In this document: piece by piece, positions 38,527 through 51,297 of the stretch
How positions within the stretch are numbered: position 1 is the stretch's first letter
Layout of the letters: every line of letters starts with the position of its first letter
DNA from: Annona cherimola
Lineage: Eukaryota > Streptophyta > Magnoliopsida > Magnoliales > Annonaceae
Direction: 5' to 3'
Length of the DNA: 64,000 bases
Assembly (NCBI GenBank): GCA_030490835.1
Contig: CM059973.1
Location: 48,860,008-48,924,007 of the forward strand
Made by a program: the position numbers and the translations under genes
Notes under the pieces: generated by a model
The model's input: the letters and a program-made list of their open reading frames with translations, nothing else
Told to the model about the DNA's origin: nothing
The model's database searches: none

Positions 38527-39290
38527 ATGTGGTGGAAGGAGGAGGAACAAAAAAGACGGATAGCTAAAAATGTTAATAGATGGTGGAATTCGACGTATTT
38601 TCCATCTGTACCTCCTGGTTTTCCTCCTAGGCAACTTCAAACTCAGAATCAAGGAGATTACTTTGTTAACCCATATCCTCAGAGGCCTAATGTAGAAGGG
38701 TTTACAAGCCATGTTCCTAAGGTGGAAAATACCACAGCATCTCACAAAATAGATCTACCTGTTCCATCCGATTTGATGTACTGTCAGATCTCCAGAAATT
38801 TTGGGATCAGATTCCAGCATCCATACCCCCTGATGATGGTCAGTGGTATAGGTTCAAGTGCGGACTAGTGCAGTTTAGGTACGGGGTGAGTTGGAAAAGG
38901 ATCAATTAGTGGGAAAAAGAGGTAGCTATTATGATAGAGGAACGCTGAGCTGAGGAAATTTTAGAAACACTTGCCGCTCCAGGTCTTAATGAGGTCATTA
39001 TCCACATAGCAGGTCAGGATGGGGAATCTATCCGCCTTAACACTGGAAATGAAAATAATAATAGTGATAATGACAATGAGGACCCAATGGAGTATCTTGT
39101 CCTGAGATATAGGAGGAGGAGGGTGAAAATGATGATGAGGAAGTTGATGAAGAAAATGATGATAGTGATAGTTCTGACGGTGGGGAGGAAGATTTCCTAG
39201 CATGGTCAAACACAAGCACGATTACCAATGAACCCACTCAAGTTTTTCCTAGTTGTAGGCGTTACATGAGGGGTCCCGGTAGAAGATAAT
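38527..39290 (+). pseudogene. unrecognised decayed ORF, about 250 codons
   Basis: I do not recognise the product. The first frame (38527-38868) starts MWWKEEEQKRRIAKNVNRWW and has a proline-rich stretch (SVPPGFPPRQ). A second frame from about 38775 gives DLQKFWDQIPASIPPDDGQW, RFKCGLVQFRYGVSWKRIN and, later, LAAPGLNEVIIHIAGQDG. It ends in a strongly acidic tail rich in Asn, Asp and Glu (39050-39200) and in RRYMRGPGRR before a TAA near 39288. At least two in-frame stops (TAG near 38908, TGA near 38947) and two or more frame changes are present. It lies between the Tekay2 LTR and gag, where gypsy elements normally have no ORF. It could be a captured gene fragment, an extra retroelement ORF, or an endogenous pararetrovirus piece. 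Confidence 0.5.
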
Positions 39291-39727
39291 TTGGTTGATT
39301 TTTGTGAACTTTATGAAAAAGTCTGTATAATTATGGTTTGATGAAACTTTGATGATGGTTTTATGTGTGATACACATATTTGTATAATTATGATGTGGTT
39401 TATGACATGTACATATATGTGTGATATGACATGTATGCATCTATGTTATGGCATATTGAGATGTTAAGACTATGATTATGAATGAGATGCTTTGATAATC
39501 AGCATGATATGATTAGTTATGATGATATAACTATATCTAAGGATTTTGAATGCATGAAATGAATGCATATGAGTATGAATGTGTATGATTGATGAATGAT
39601 GGAAAATGACATGATTATGATTGAATGATTTGGTTAAGTAACCATACGATGATGAAATGTGTTTATGATGACCTAACTCTAACCATGAATAAAAGTTATG
39701 TGCTTTTGAATATTCAGAAAGAACACC
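39291..39727 (+). other. AT-rich leader before Tekay2 gag
   Basis: No gene. TGATGA-rich low-complexity sequence. It ends in TTTTGAATATTCAG at 39704-39717, an acceptor-like site ten bases before the gag ATG at 39728. Together with the donor at 35618 this could define a leader intron; that is an inference. Confidence 0.5.
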
Positions 39728-40106
39728 ATGGTTGATACAAGGTTAAGGGTTAGAAAGAACAAGGGAAAAGAAGTGGCTACAGAAGTTCCTAGCCAACATG
39801 AAGTTGGTGAATCCAATAGGCCAAAAAGAGGTAGGCCTGGATTACAAGGGCAAAACCAAAGGAATCAACAAAGAAGGGCAGATAAAGCCTTAAACCAATT
39901 AGAGATCCAGACCAAAGCTAAGCTCAAATGATTGAGGAAAGAGTAGCTTCAACAGTGAAAGAAGCTATGCAACAAGCTACGCGTGATTGGGCAACCCAAG
40001 CCGCAGACATAATACGAGGCTTGTGGGAGAGGACCCAACGGGCTCACTTAGGAAGTGTTGAAAAAGAGGGACCTAGTCCTATGGCTAACCCAGTTCTACC
40101 TACAGC
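39728..40106 (+). pseudogene. Tekay2 gag, N-terminal part
   Basis: Two frames, 39728-39931 and 39928-40119, overlap by four bases: the first ends in TGA at 39929 inside AAATGATTG. The product is basic and Arg/Lys/Gln-rich (MVDTRLRVRKNKGKE; RPKRGRPGLQGQN), as in N-terminal gag of chromoviruses. The Athila2 solo LTR interrupts it after the TSD at 40102-40106. Confidence 0.65.
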
Positions 40107-40161
40107 TGATAACTCGTAAAAATGCGAGTTATCATGGCCTATTTTAGATTATTTTTGCGTG

Positions 40162-42738
40162 TGTGGCGCCCCGAACTGAGGTGCCTAGAAGCCTTACTCC
40201 AGGATCGTTTTGATTGGTAAACGTGACTCAGGATTGTTGCCCTGATCACACGGCAGGATTTTTTTTTTTTTCATCAATACATGGAAAATTCCCATCATTT
40301 ATCCAATTTGAAATATATTTCACGTAACACAGTTATCATAAAAAACTATTCCATAAACATTTTCACTGGAATAAAAATATTCCCTTTTCATCTAAAAATT
40401 ATCATCGTTGTCTTTACATAAAGTTTACATAAACATCATTTATATATAACACTTGGCATGCTGCCTTCATCATCATTTCCTGTCTGTTGTTGAAAAAGCA
40501 TGGGTGAGTAATAATACTCAGTAAACAAGCTATACATAATTTTTCAATCATTTTCATGCATTTCATAAAATGCAAATGCAATGCATACATAGCATTCATG
40601 ACATTCCTTTGGATGCGACGCTAGCTAGGCGCCCATCCCATACATGCTCCCATTTCAGGGAGGTCGCCGCCGGCCTGGGCCTATTAAGCGACTTGGCAAT
40701 AGCGAGGGGGACATCCGGTCCGCTTACTACCTCGACTAAGGCCTATTCCTCATGCACATGCTCATTCTCATACACATGCCGGCATGATATTTGCAAATCA
40801 TAAAAAAAATTTCATAAAAAGCATTTAATAAACAATTTCACAAAGTTCAGTTCATGTAAAGCAGTTATAGGTATGGCCAACATTAAATAAATTTCATAAA
40901 GCAATTCACAAACAATTTCAAGCATTTTGAAATAAATTTGCAAAACATATAACTTGCTTACCTTCTTAGGAGGTGTCTTCGACCTTCTCTTTGCCTTTTC
41001 CTATTCAAGGACAAAGGATATTTCATTTCCTTTATTTAAGCTGCTTCCCATGTATGTTTTATAATATTTGGGCATTATTTCTTTACATAGATATTTTTGT
41101 CCATAAATTCTTCAAAAATTCCATACTTATATTCAAATATTAATTTCTAAATTTTCTCCAAAATCACGCTGTTCACTGTAGCAGATCACTGTAGCACAAA
41201 TACTGTTGCAAATCACTGTAGCCGATCACTGTTCATACGTCAGCAACGTGGTTACTGTTCATGGGTTTCAAATATTGATATTTTTTCCAAAAATAAAAAA
41301 TACCATGACATACCTTATGCCTAGTATATCATTGGAAATTTCTTATATTTTGAATTTATCATTATTTACTTGGCCAAAAAATCATTTTCTCCATATACTA
41401 AAAATCATCATAAATTCACTTAAGCATAATCCTTAATTCCGAAAATCATGAAATTAATATATCATTATTCCAACATCATATTTATCATAATAATACATCC
41501 CAAATCATCACTTATCAATTTTGGAGCATTATTTTCACATATCATATGCTATTTTCCCAAATACCCTATCTTTGCTCTAAATTTTTGATGTTTTGGAATA
41601 ATTCCATTTAAACATTATATATATACTTATTTTCTCATGTTTGGGGATTATCTAAGCATGATTTTACCTCATCTAACATTCAAAATAAGTTTGAGGGGAA
41701 TCCACTTACCTCAAGCGAAGTTATGCCTCTTCAACTCGCCTTTTCTCACTCCAACCTTCGATTCTCCTCTTTCCTTAAGGCTAAAACGTGTGGGGATGGG
41801 AAATGAAGTTTCTCAAGTGATTTTTGAGCTGGGATGGTTGTGGATTTCGTTCATGGGCTGCTCCTCTATTTATAGGGGTCCATTTTTCATAAATTTGGAA
41901 TTTACCCCCTCTAGCTTAGGGTGTAAAATTGCAAAAGTATTTTTTTCTAATTTCCCAAAGGTGCTTAGAGCATTATGCAGCCACCCTACCCTGCTCCAGC
42001 TGCCCTATATTGCAGGCCTATTTTTCCTATTTTTATATATTTTTTATTTAATTAATTTTAAGCTAATTAAATCCAAACCCTTGATTTTTGATTTGGATGA
42101 ATTGGGACCATTGATTAAAGTCAAATAGCCATTAAATGCCCCTGCTCACGCCCCTGCCCTTGCTGATTTTCATTAAATTTTTATTTTATTTTTTTATTAT
42201 TTTTTTTAAAAAAAGTCAAAAGTAACTTTTAATAAAAGTTAAGCTACTTTTTTATTTTTATTTGATAGTTTATCTTGACCTTTGATTCATGGTTTTCATC
42301 ACATCTTAACCCATTCATCATGTCCATCATGAATTTTTAACCATCCATAAAAAATTTCATCGAATTCCGACGCCCGGATTGCAATTTATGAATTTTTTTC
42401 TATTTTTCCACAAAATCCAAACTTGGATTAAAATATCCAAAAGAATTGATATTTTGTCTTGTAGTGATTAAATCTCTATTTTGTCTTTTTGTGATTAAGT
42501 TAATCCAAGTGATTAACTCTTAATCACGTGTCTTAGCCCATAGTTACTATTCACGTACACTATTCACGTGCACTATTCACGGGGTTAAATTCCTAATCGC
42601 ATTATTTCAATCTCCAATATACATATCCATCAATATAATTCATGAATTTTCATTTATTCATAAAATAATTACAATATTACAAATGTCGAAATGACGCGTA
42701 TACAGTCGAAACAACTCGTATACGGTCAGGGTTCCACA
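40162..42738 (-). mobile_element. G4: solo Tekay/Del-like LTR, inverted
   Basis: TGTGGCGCCCC at 40162 to GGTTCCACA at 42738, with perfect TSD GCGTG at 40157-40161 and 42739-42743; 2577 bases. On the minus strand a TATA box CTATAAATAG (41874-41865) is followed by a 5'-UTR-like segment and a donor GGTAAGTGG whose G is at 41709, so sense is minus and the CGCCACA end is the LTR 3' end. The hairpin block lies near 40645-40690. The 163-codon frame at 41637-42128 on the opposite strand reads through promoter and U3 and is not credible. Confidence 0.9.
41865..41874 (-). promoter_or_regulatory. TATA box of G4
   Basis: CTATAAATAG on the minus strand, about 155 bases upstream of the splice-donor-like site at 41709. 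It fixes the LTR orientation. Confidence 0.65.
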
Positions 42739-44279
42739 GCGTGTTAGTCTAAGAGATTAGTTTTAGTTTACATCCATTTAGCTAAATTGTCACTCGCTTT
42801 GCATTTTAGGAGCATTATGTAGTTTTTATGCATTTTTAGTCCATTTATTTAGTTTATGTAATTTTTACAGGAAGAAAGGAGAATTACAAGCATGCGTGTG
42901 TGTCGAATGCAGAACAGAGCTGAGTGAAGGAGCATGGGGTTGGCGCCCATGCGCAATTCTACAGGCCTTTGCCAGAATCTCTAACACTTCACACAACACA
43001 TTACATCCAGAGAGATGGCGCCTAGGCGCCACTTCATCAACACGCAAGCAAAGTTCTAAAGGTTTTTGAAGTCACAAGTCACATTGATTCCAGGGAGTTG
43101 GCGCCTAGCCGCCAAGGCATGCAGTCCTAGAGTTTCCATTTATTTTTTTTAAGGTTTTTAAGTTACGCAGCTCCAGAGAGTTGGCGCCTAGGCGCCAATA
43201 CGCATCCGTACGCGCACGGATTTCTGCACATGTGTTGCGCAAGCTACCCATTATAAATAGAAACCTAGGGCTGCGTGCAAAGGAGTTCCAAAGGCCATAC
43301 AGGAGAGACCAAAATAGGGAGTAGTTGTTGTGGAGAAAACGAGGAAACTAAAGTTTCAAGGAAGGAGAGAAGAGCAAGTGGAGATCCAAGCCATCACCGC
43401 AAAATCCATTGAGTTTCATCTCCTCTTCTTATCTATCTCCACCTGTTTGTTATTCTCCTTGCTTGGGATGATTGTAAACTCGATTTTAATAGGAATTGAA
43501 GTCATGTTTATGGGCTGAACCTTCCTATGGTGGGAGATATATAGGATTTGAATTCATAGCTTATGATATTTAATTTTCTTATGCTTGAATTAATAATATA
43601 GTTGTGCTGTGACATATGTTGCTTGAGTTTACCTTTATATATTATGCTTAATGCGTTTACAAGCTTTGGAACCTTGTGGATTGATCTAATATTCAGATTC
43701 ATGCTTGGAAAAGTGAGATTTGAATGAGAACCATATATAAGGCACAGGTATTCTAACTCATGTTGTGTTAGATGTTAACATGGATAGGAATATACCTATT
43801 AACCCTGTGTAATCATGATTAGGTTATATGGTTATCAACCTTGTTTTACTTGTATGCATAAGAACATAGCACATGACTAAAACTTGGTTAGGTTTGTATG
43901 TGTTGGAAGACATATATGAATATGAATGAACCTAGATTAGTAATCTCTGCACAACTAACTTAATTGAAACCAAATAACATAGCTATGATTCAATGAATTC
44001 ATATTCCCACCTATCTTAATCATCTCAAGGAAATATCAGCAACATCCACACCACTCTGGTCATTTACTGTTTTTCTTAGTTTAGTTTAATTCAATTCTTT
44101 GAAACCAAATCTCATTCCTTTTACCAATTCACTTAGACAATTGAGATTTAAGGTGCTAATCCATTTAACACAATCCTCGTGGGAACGATACTCTATTCAT
44201 ACTTTATTACTTGACATGGCACGTATACTTGCGTAAATAGCGAGCAATTTAATAGACATATACGCAGCTCGTCAACAGC

Positions 44280-45149
44280 GCCATAATGGATGACAACCAG
44301 TTAATGGAAGTAGATAGGAGGGCAATAAATGCATTCCTTTCACAACAGACTCCTAAATTTTCAGGAGAATCCGACCCCGTCCAAGCTGAACAGTGGATGA
44401 CGGAGATCAAAAAATTATTCAGGATATCTACGTGCAATGATAGACAAAAAGTACTATGTGCCACTCATCTATTGGTAAAAGATGAACATGAATGGTGGGA
44501 AATGATGCTGATTACTATGTCACACCCGGAGGAGGTGACCTGACAAATGTTTGTGGAGGAATTTAACAAGGAATATCTCCTGGCAGGTTTGCAGAGCCAG
44601 AAAGTCATTGAATTTGAGAGACTCTACTAAGGGAGGATGATAATGACAAAGTATGCCACCAAGTTCAATGCCTTGGTGAAGTATGTACAATGGATTGCCA
44701 ATGTGCTAGAGAATAAGGTACGGTGATTCCAGAAGGGATTGAGACCCTATCTCAGAGAGAGTTTAGCCCCTCTACTGATTAAAGACTATGCATCAAGCGT
44801 AGAAAGGGCTAGAGCCTTGGAGATTGAGGCAATGAGGACTCAAGAACTAAGGCAGGGATCCAGAACGTTCAGCACGACAACGAAAGAAGTTAAGGTGGGA
44901 AAGGAAAAGGCTAGGAAAGGAGTTGTCAGGAAAGGAAAAGGAGCTTCAATGAAGAAAATGCCACCTATTTGCAAGATTTGTCGAAGGCGCCATATTGGCG
45001 AGTGTTTGAAAGGTTCAAACAAGTGTTTTAAATGTGGACAAATGAGTCCCATAGCCAAGAAATGTGGCAAAGGAGAGGCAAAGATGGTAAAATACTATGT
45101 TTGTGACCATGGTGGACACATCGCTCCAAATTGTTCAAACAAAGCATAA
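44280..45149 (+). pseudogene. Tekay2 gag, capsid and zinc-knuckle part
   Basis: Matches gypsy gag: FLSQQTPKFSGESDPVQAEQW, then KLFRISTCNDRQKVLCATHLL, and GLRPYLRESLAPLLIKDY. Stops at 44541, about 44628 and 44723 break it. The zinc-knuckle region is damaged: CFKCGQMSPIAKKC has Pro where the His should be, and YYVCDHGGHIAPNC has lost two of its ligand cysteines. A related CKICRRRHIGEC precedes them. It ends in TAA at 45147. Confidence 0.88.
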
Positions 45150-45213
45150 ACATCGCAAGCACGCGGAAAGGCGACACAGACAAGGCTAATGGGAGTAGCT
45201 AACAGACAGGAAA

Positions 45214-46958
45214 TGTGAGGACCAGGTATTTTATTCTATTTTTATTATAACTTTTCTCTATTTATGAGGTAACTTATGAACATGCTAGTAAGAATTTTAC
45301 GATATTAATGGATACATAACATACATGGACACAACATTTAGGAGATGTATAGTGCATATGTGCATGTATGATTAGCGTTCCATTGATGGGCAGTATGACT
45401 ATTGTTTCCCTCGCAGAGTAGGTACGGGGTTCGACCTGCCAGGTTAGGTCGCGGGGGTCAAGGGGGCAGCGCCCTTGCGGGGGTGCAGGGGGCAGCGCCC
45501 CCGAAGAAAATTTTAATTATTAAGTCGTATGAGTGGGAGAGTAAATTACTAATTGCAATTAGACTCGATCCATGTTCCGACCCGACCCGATAGGGATTCA
45601 GTAATAAAGGAAGCCCGCGCGCGCTAGGGTTCATTTTTCATCCCGCACCCGGCTATCTTCCTTCTTCTTCTCTTTCCGTTCTCTGCGTCTTCTCTTCTTT
45701 CCCCACCATTCAGTTCGGGCTAGCCACGGATTCATTCAAGGACGCTCTACCGACTGTTTGAGGATCATCGACTCGAATCGTGGAAGTTCCGAATCTCTCC
45801 GTCTAAGTCTGGAGCACTATTTTTGGGGTAAATTTCGATTCAAGTAAGTAGATGTCGCCCCTTCTTGATTTAGTGATGAAATTTTATGTTAAACGCGATG
45901 CGAGGCTAGAGGGAATGTATGGCTTCTAACGACTCCATGGTATTAGGCGTAGAGTTCGTAACAGTTAGGGTTCATGGTGAATTTACTTTGAATGCGTGAT
46001 TTCTATGATGTAAAAGACTTCTTAGCAGTTGTTATATTGTTGGAATGTGACGTGAATTGATTTGCCCCAATTGAGAGTATGAATTGAAGGTTCTTTCATT
46101 TCGCACCTATCATGTGTTTGATAAAATGCTTGTGTGACAGATCTATGTGTTGAATCTGAATTGTGTTGATGTTGTATGCGTGGTTTGCGATGTGTTTCAT
46201 TGTCTGTTATGTATGATGCGTTATCTCAAATAGTTGGTTGTAAGGGTTGTTCATGGCCCCTTATTGACATGAGGAGAGGGTTGTTCATGGCCCTTGATGG
46301 ACATGAGTAGATGATTGGGCGTGTTGTTCAATCTGTGTGTATGGTTATATGCATACGATCTTGGGAGTGGGTATTGGATCCATGTGTATTAGCTTCATCA
46401 CTATATGAGCATCCATCATTATGCTTATTTCCATTTTGTGCTAACCACTATCTACTTACTGGGTCTATTTAGACTCATATCATTTGTTATTGTGCTTTTA
46501 GATCGCAGGTCAGAAGGGGAACTTAAGGATGGAACAAGTTGAAGATCAAACATGAGAGACCCTAGCACAATATGTTGATTTCAGTTCTTTTAAACTTGTG
46601 CTCTTTTTGATAATCATATATGTAGACAATTACTTAGGTGGATTCGCTTTGACAACTATAATGTATTTGGTATTTCAGATTGGATTGTAATCCTTGTTGA
46701 TGCACATATGCGTGACTATGATATCTGTTTGATGTGTAAGGAAAATATTTAATGATTTCCTTCTATATGAATGTTCTTATTATATGAAGATGCAAGTATA
46801 TAAAATGGATTGAATGTTACAGATGGAAATGTTATGAATATCAGGTCATGTATTCCATATTACCCCTTGTATGTTATGGGGAGATGCTGCCGAATTTTTC
46901 TTAGATTGTGTAGCGCCATTGATTAGTTGTTGAGTATTTTTATGAATGGGGCGTTACA
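45214..46958 (+). mobile_element. solo LTR R2
   Basis: TGTGAGGACCAGG at 45214 to GGGGCGTTACA at 46958; perfect TSD GGAAA at 45209-45213 and 46959-46963. Reverse complement of R1. Sense is probably plus: a TATA-like AGTAATAAAGG near 45599 is followed by a pyrimidine-rich 5'-UTR-like strip (45650-45710) and a donor TTCAAGTAAGT at 45840-45850. A GC-rich strip at 45430-45505 contains two CAGCGCCC-type repeats. It separates Tekay2 gag from protease. Confidence 0.9.
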
Positions 46959-49271
46959 GGAAACATCTACGAATCCTGTGCAAGTGCATGCTCTGACCCG
47001 GACTGAGTCGCAAGAGCAGGAGGAGAAAGTGGTTACAGGTATGGTTTATATTTTAGGAAATTCAGCTATAACATTATTTGATTCAGGTGCTATTTATTCA
47101 TTCATTGCTTACCAATATGTAACCCTGCAAGAACTCCTAGTAGAGGAAACCAATAAAGTAATTCATGTAGAATCCCCTGTCTATAGGTTAGCCAGCTCTA
47201 GCCAAGTATGCAAGACATGTCCACTCAGGATAGGATCGATGATTTTAGAAGTTCACCTGATCCTATTACCCATGACCGAGTTTGATGTGATACTAGGCAT
47301 GGATTGGTTAAGCCAATGGGGAGCGACGATTGACTGTAAAAATAAGAAGGTACAGTTTGAAGCAGCTCCAGAAAAGAATGTAGCTATTGGAAGGCTAGGC
47401 AGCCTGAGAATTCGACAATACTGATATCTTCTATTGAAGCAGTTAAAATGATCCGCCAAAATTGCCAAACTTATCTGGTATTAGTACATGTGAAGAAAGA
47501 AAAGGAGGTGGAAATAAATCAAATTCCAGTGGTTAAGAAATTTCCAAATGTTTTTCCGAAGGAATTGACTACATTACCTCCAGAAAGAGAGATGGATATG
47601 ACGATCGATGTCATACCAGGCACTGCTCTAATTTTTAAGGCCTTGTATCTAATGGCACCAGCAGAAATGAATGTGTTGAGAACTCAAATACAGGAGCCAT
47701 TGGATAAAGGTTTTATCAAACCCAGTGTATCACCCTGGGGAGCTCCGGTGCTATTTGTGAGGAAAAAGGATGGGAGTCTTAGATTATGCATTGACTACAG
47801 AGAGTTGAACAAGGTAATGGTGAATAACAAGTACCCATTACCTAGAATTGATGATCTGTTTGATCAGTTGAAAGGAGCAATAACATTTTTCAAGATAGAT
47901 TTGCAGTTGGGGTACCATCAGCTAAGGATAAATCTTGTCGATGTTCACAAGATAGCATTTCAAACAAGTTATGGACACCGAATTTTTAGTGATGCCTTTT
48001 GGACTCACTAATGCCCCTGTTGTATTTATGAATATGATGAACAGGGTGTTTCGGGATTATTTGGACCAATTTGTGGTCGTGTTTATTAATGATATCCTGA
48101 TTTACTCTAAGTCAGAAAAAAAGCATGAAATTCATTTGAGAAGTGTACTGGAAAGGTTAAAAAAGGAGAAACTATATGCCAAGCTGAAGAAATGTGAGTT
48201 CTGGTTAAAGAAAATAGCATTTCTTGAGCATATAATCTCAAAAAAGGGTGTACAAGTTGACCCTCAGAAGATTGAGGCGGTTTAAAGTGGCCGAGACCAA
48301 CAACCATTACAAAAATCATAAGTTTTCTAGGATTGGCAGGCTACTACAGAAAATTTATGGAAGGTTTTTCACAACTATCAGCCCAACTGACGAAGTTGAC
48401 TCATAAAGGAGTCAACTATGTATGTCTGAAGAATGTGAATACAGTTTTCAGGAGTTGAAACAACGTTTGGTAAAAACACCTATCTTAACCCTACCTGAAG
48501 GAAATGAAGGATTTGTGGTATACAGTGATGCTTCATGAAAGTGATCGGGATGCGTGCTAATGCAGAAAGGAAGGTGATAGCTTATGCATTAAGGCAGTTG
48601 AAGCCCAATGAAGTAAGCTACCCCACTCATGACCTAGAACTAGCAGCAGTGGTATTTGCCTTGAAAATTTGGAGACACTACCTGTATGGTTCTAAATGCG
48701 AGATTTATATGGATCACAAGAGCCTTAAGTACATTTTTACTTAGAAGGAGTTGAATATGCGACAATGGAGATGGCTTAAGTTACTTAAGAACTATGATTT
48801 GAAGATTTTATACCATCCTGGTAAGGCAAATGTGGTATCTGATGCATTGAGTAGAAATGCCAGCATAGCGCACCTTATCACTAAGGAGGAAGGTTTGCTT
48901 CGAGAAATAAGGCAACTGGAATTTATTGTATGTTCCCCTAGAGTTCAAGAGAGATTATCACAAATGAACATACAATCATCTTTATTTGAACAGATTAACA
49001 CTGCGCAGCAAGAGGACACAGACCTACATACTCATGCGTGAAGATGAAGAAAAAGGGGTTGAATGAATTTATTATTGATGAGCAAGGTATGTATTGATAC
49101 AAAGGTCGCTTATGCATACCTAATTCAGGAGAATTGGAGGAACAAATTCTCAAAGAAACTCATTTTTCACCATTTTCTATGCATCCGGGAAGCACGAAGA
49201 TGTATCAGGATCTCAAGAAAGCATATTAGTGGAATAATATGAAAAGAGAGATTGCTGAATACGTATCAAAG
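46959..49271 (+). pseudogene. Tekay2 protease, RT, RNase H and start of integrase (decayed)
   Basis: Protease: LFDSGAIYSFIA with the catalytic Asp at 47080. [19 protein letters not shown], then [15 protein letters not shown] (Asp near 47898), and [12 protein letters not shown] in a new frame from about 47990. The catalytic box is FIND instead of FIDD (AAT at 48088-48090), so a metal-binding Asp is lost. RNase H: VYSDAS near 48520, [13 protein letters not shown] near 48630, YHPGKANVVSDALSR near 48811. Integrase starts with a degenerate zinc finger and is split at 49271 by Copia C. Stops include 47422, 48283, 48536, 48742, 49039 and 49097. Confidence 0.9.
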
Positions 49272-50960
49272 TGTTGGTCCCGAGTTGATGGCTAAAACCA
49301 AGAGGGGAGGGGTGAATTGGGTTCTTTAAAAATTTCTTTTGATAAATCAAAAATCTTAACCCCTTGAAAAAATTAATCCCCTTTTTAAGCGAATGGAGAG
49401 TAAATAAGATAAAGCAGTAAAAATAAGTAGAACACAAGATTTATAGTGGTTCGGGCAAACCTTCCCTACTCCACTCTTCCAAGCTCACACTCCGTTGTGA
49501 CTTGGGTTCCACTATGTATTCCACGAATACACTTAGAGTCGCTGCTCTCTTCAAGATTTAAAGCTCTAGGGGGCATATACAACTAGAGTCACTTGCTCTC
49601 TTCTAGATTCAAAGCTCTAGGGGGCATATACAATCACTTGCACAAGTAGGTGATGAGTCTCACTCCAATCACACCCTACTTTGCATATACTTGATCTTAG
49701 CTACCCAAGCTAAATCAAGATTTATACAACAAGATAATAAAAATAAGCAAAAACTACACTTTACAGATTTGTGTAGGCAGATTTGAGCTCGAGGAAGAAA
49801 TCAAAAGTAGCTTGAATGATGATTGTTGAAGCAACTTGCAGTTTGAAGCTCTTTCTTCCTTTGAAATTCTCAAATATGGAGAAAAGGAATTTGAAAGTCT
49901 TTCTTGCACTTCTTTTCTCTCTTTGATCTTTAGAGTAGTGTATCTTGTGTCTTCTCACATTCATTTGAATGTCCTTTTATAGAATGAGGAAGATTGGAAC
50001 GTTGTAGGAGTGGTTGGTGCGCAATAAATGAACTTCAACGTTCAAAAATTTGAACGTTATACCCAAGTCGAAGGTGGAGTCGACTTGGGATGCGACTTGG
50101 CTACCCAAGTCGCATCTGGAGTCGACTTCATCTGCGACTCCAGTTCTTCGGATTTCCAAGTCTAAGGCTTGGTCGACTTGACTTCAGACTTCGACCCAAG
50201 TCGATACTGAAGTCGACTTGGCCTGCGACTTGACTTGAGTTTTGCTGAAGCTGGTTTGATTTTCAAGTTGAGTTCTTCTTAGATGATTCATGCATTGGAT
50301 TTTGATAGACATAATTTGAATCATTCTTGTATCCTTGTCTTTGAGCTTGATAGACTTGATTTGATGTAGTACATGAATCTTGACTATGAATTGGACTCAT
50401 TTGATCTTCATCTTGATTCTTTGGACTTGATAAACCTGGTTTGAAGTCCTTCAGGCAATCATGCCTTGAGCTTGAATGATATATTCTCTTGAATGGCTTG
50501 AAAAACTGCATCTTTGAAATCTGAATTCCTCAAGTCGCAGATGGAGTCGACTTGGCCTGCGACTTCACCCAAGTCGCACATGGAGTCGACTTGGCCTGCG
50601 ACTTGGGCAGCTTTGTGCCCCAAAATCAGCGCTGGACACTATTTTGCATTTGAAGTCGATAGCGAGGTCGACTTCGTCTGCGACTTGGGAACCCAAGTCG
50701 CATGTGGAGTCGACTTGACCTGCGACTTCACTTGTGTCTTTTGAGGTTCTTTCTCAAGTCGATATTTGAGTCGACTTTGGGATCGACTTCATCCTAAGTC
50801 GAAGTCCAAGTCGACTTGAGGTTCAACTTGGCCGCCTGAGTTTTTTTTAAATCACATAACAAACTCATTAGTACTCAAAATATACTCAAGTTAGTCTTTG
50901 TTGATCATCAAAACTTAGTATTTGATTAATTTGTTTTATTTTGAAGCATTGTTTCCAACA
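49272..50960 (-). repeat. Copia C 3' LTR
   Basis: Ends TGTTGG/CCAACA. U3 holds about ten AAGTCGACTT-type palindromes (about 50060-50225 and 50530-50815). TATA on the minus strand at about 49984-49975. Short frames in it, including the 82-codon one at 50263-50511, are duplicated in the 5' LTR and have no recognised product. Confidence 0.95.
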
Positions 50961-51297
50961 ATCTCCCCCTTTTTGATGATTGACAAAACTAAATTGAGTT
51001 TATACCTTTCAGTATGAGTGCATTTATATAATTCTCAAAAACAGAGCATGAGTCAACAAATTTTATCCAACCATTCAAGTCTTCAACACAGATTGTAACC
51101 AATCATTCATATAAGAACATGTCAATCAAAGGTAATATTCATTTCATTTCAGTTTATAATGTAAAGCAAATGAAATTTCCTAAGTACAAACTACCCGACC
51201 CAAAACTTACTTACCCTAACTCTTAAAGAAGTTCAACTCAACTCAATTTTATCTAACTCCCCCCTAACTCCCCCTAAGTTCGATCTCCCCCTTTTTG
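50961..51297 (-). other. Copia C polypurine tract and 3' UTR
   Basis: On the minus strand CAAAAAGGGGGAGAT (50975-50961) abuts the 3' LTR. The remainder is AT-rich with no gene. Confidence 0.85.

Larger units (their letters stand above)
40107..44274 (+). mobile_element. Athila2 solo LTR, carrying G4
   Basis: TGATAACTCG at 40107 and CTCGTCA at 44274; perfect TSD ACAGC at 40102-40106 and 44275-44279. Without G4 and its TSD copy it is 1586 bases, close to the Athila1 LTRs. The terminal hairpin (40107-40134) has one arm mismatch. GGCGCC-type palindromes at about 42940, 43017, 43100 and 43184 precede a TATA box at 43251-43260. There is no internal region, so it arose by LTR-LTR recombination. The open frame at 43330-43518 is not a gene. 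Confidence 0.93.

Noticed and set aside
41637..42128. 163-codon open frame as a gene
   Set aside because: It runs antisense through the 5' UTR, TATA box and U3 of the G4 LTR, has no recognisable domain and looks like composition-driven translation.
50263..50511. 82-codon frame repeated at 59419-59667 as a duplicated gene
   Set aside because: Both copies are the same position in the two Copia C LTRs; the identity reflects LTR duplication and no domain is recognised.
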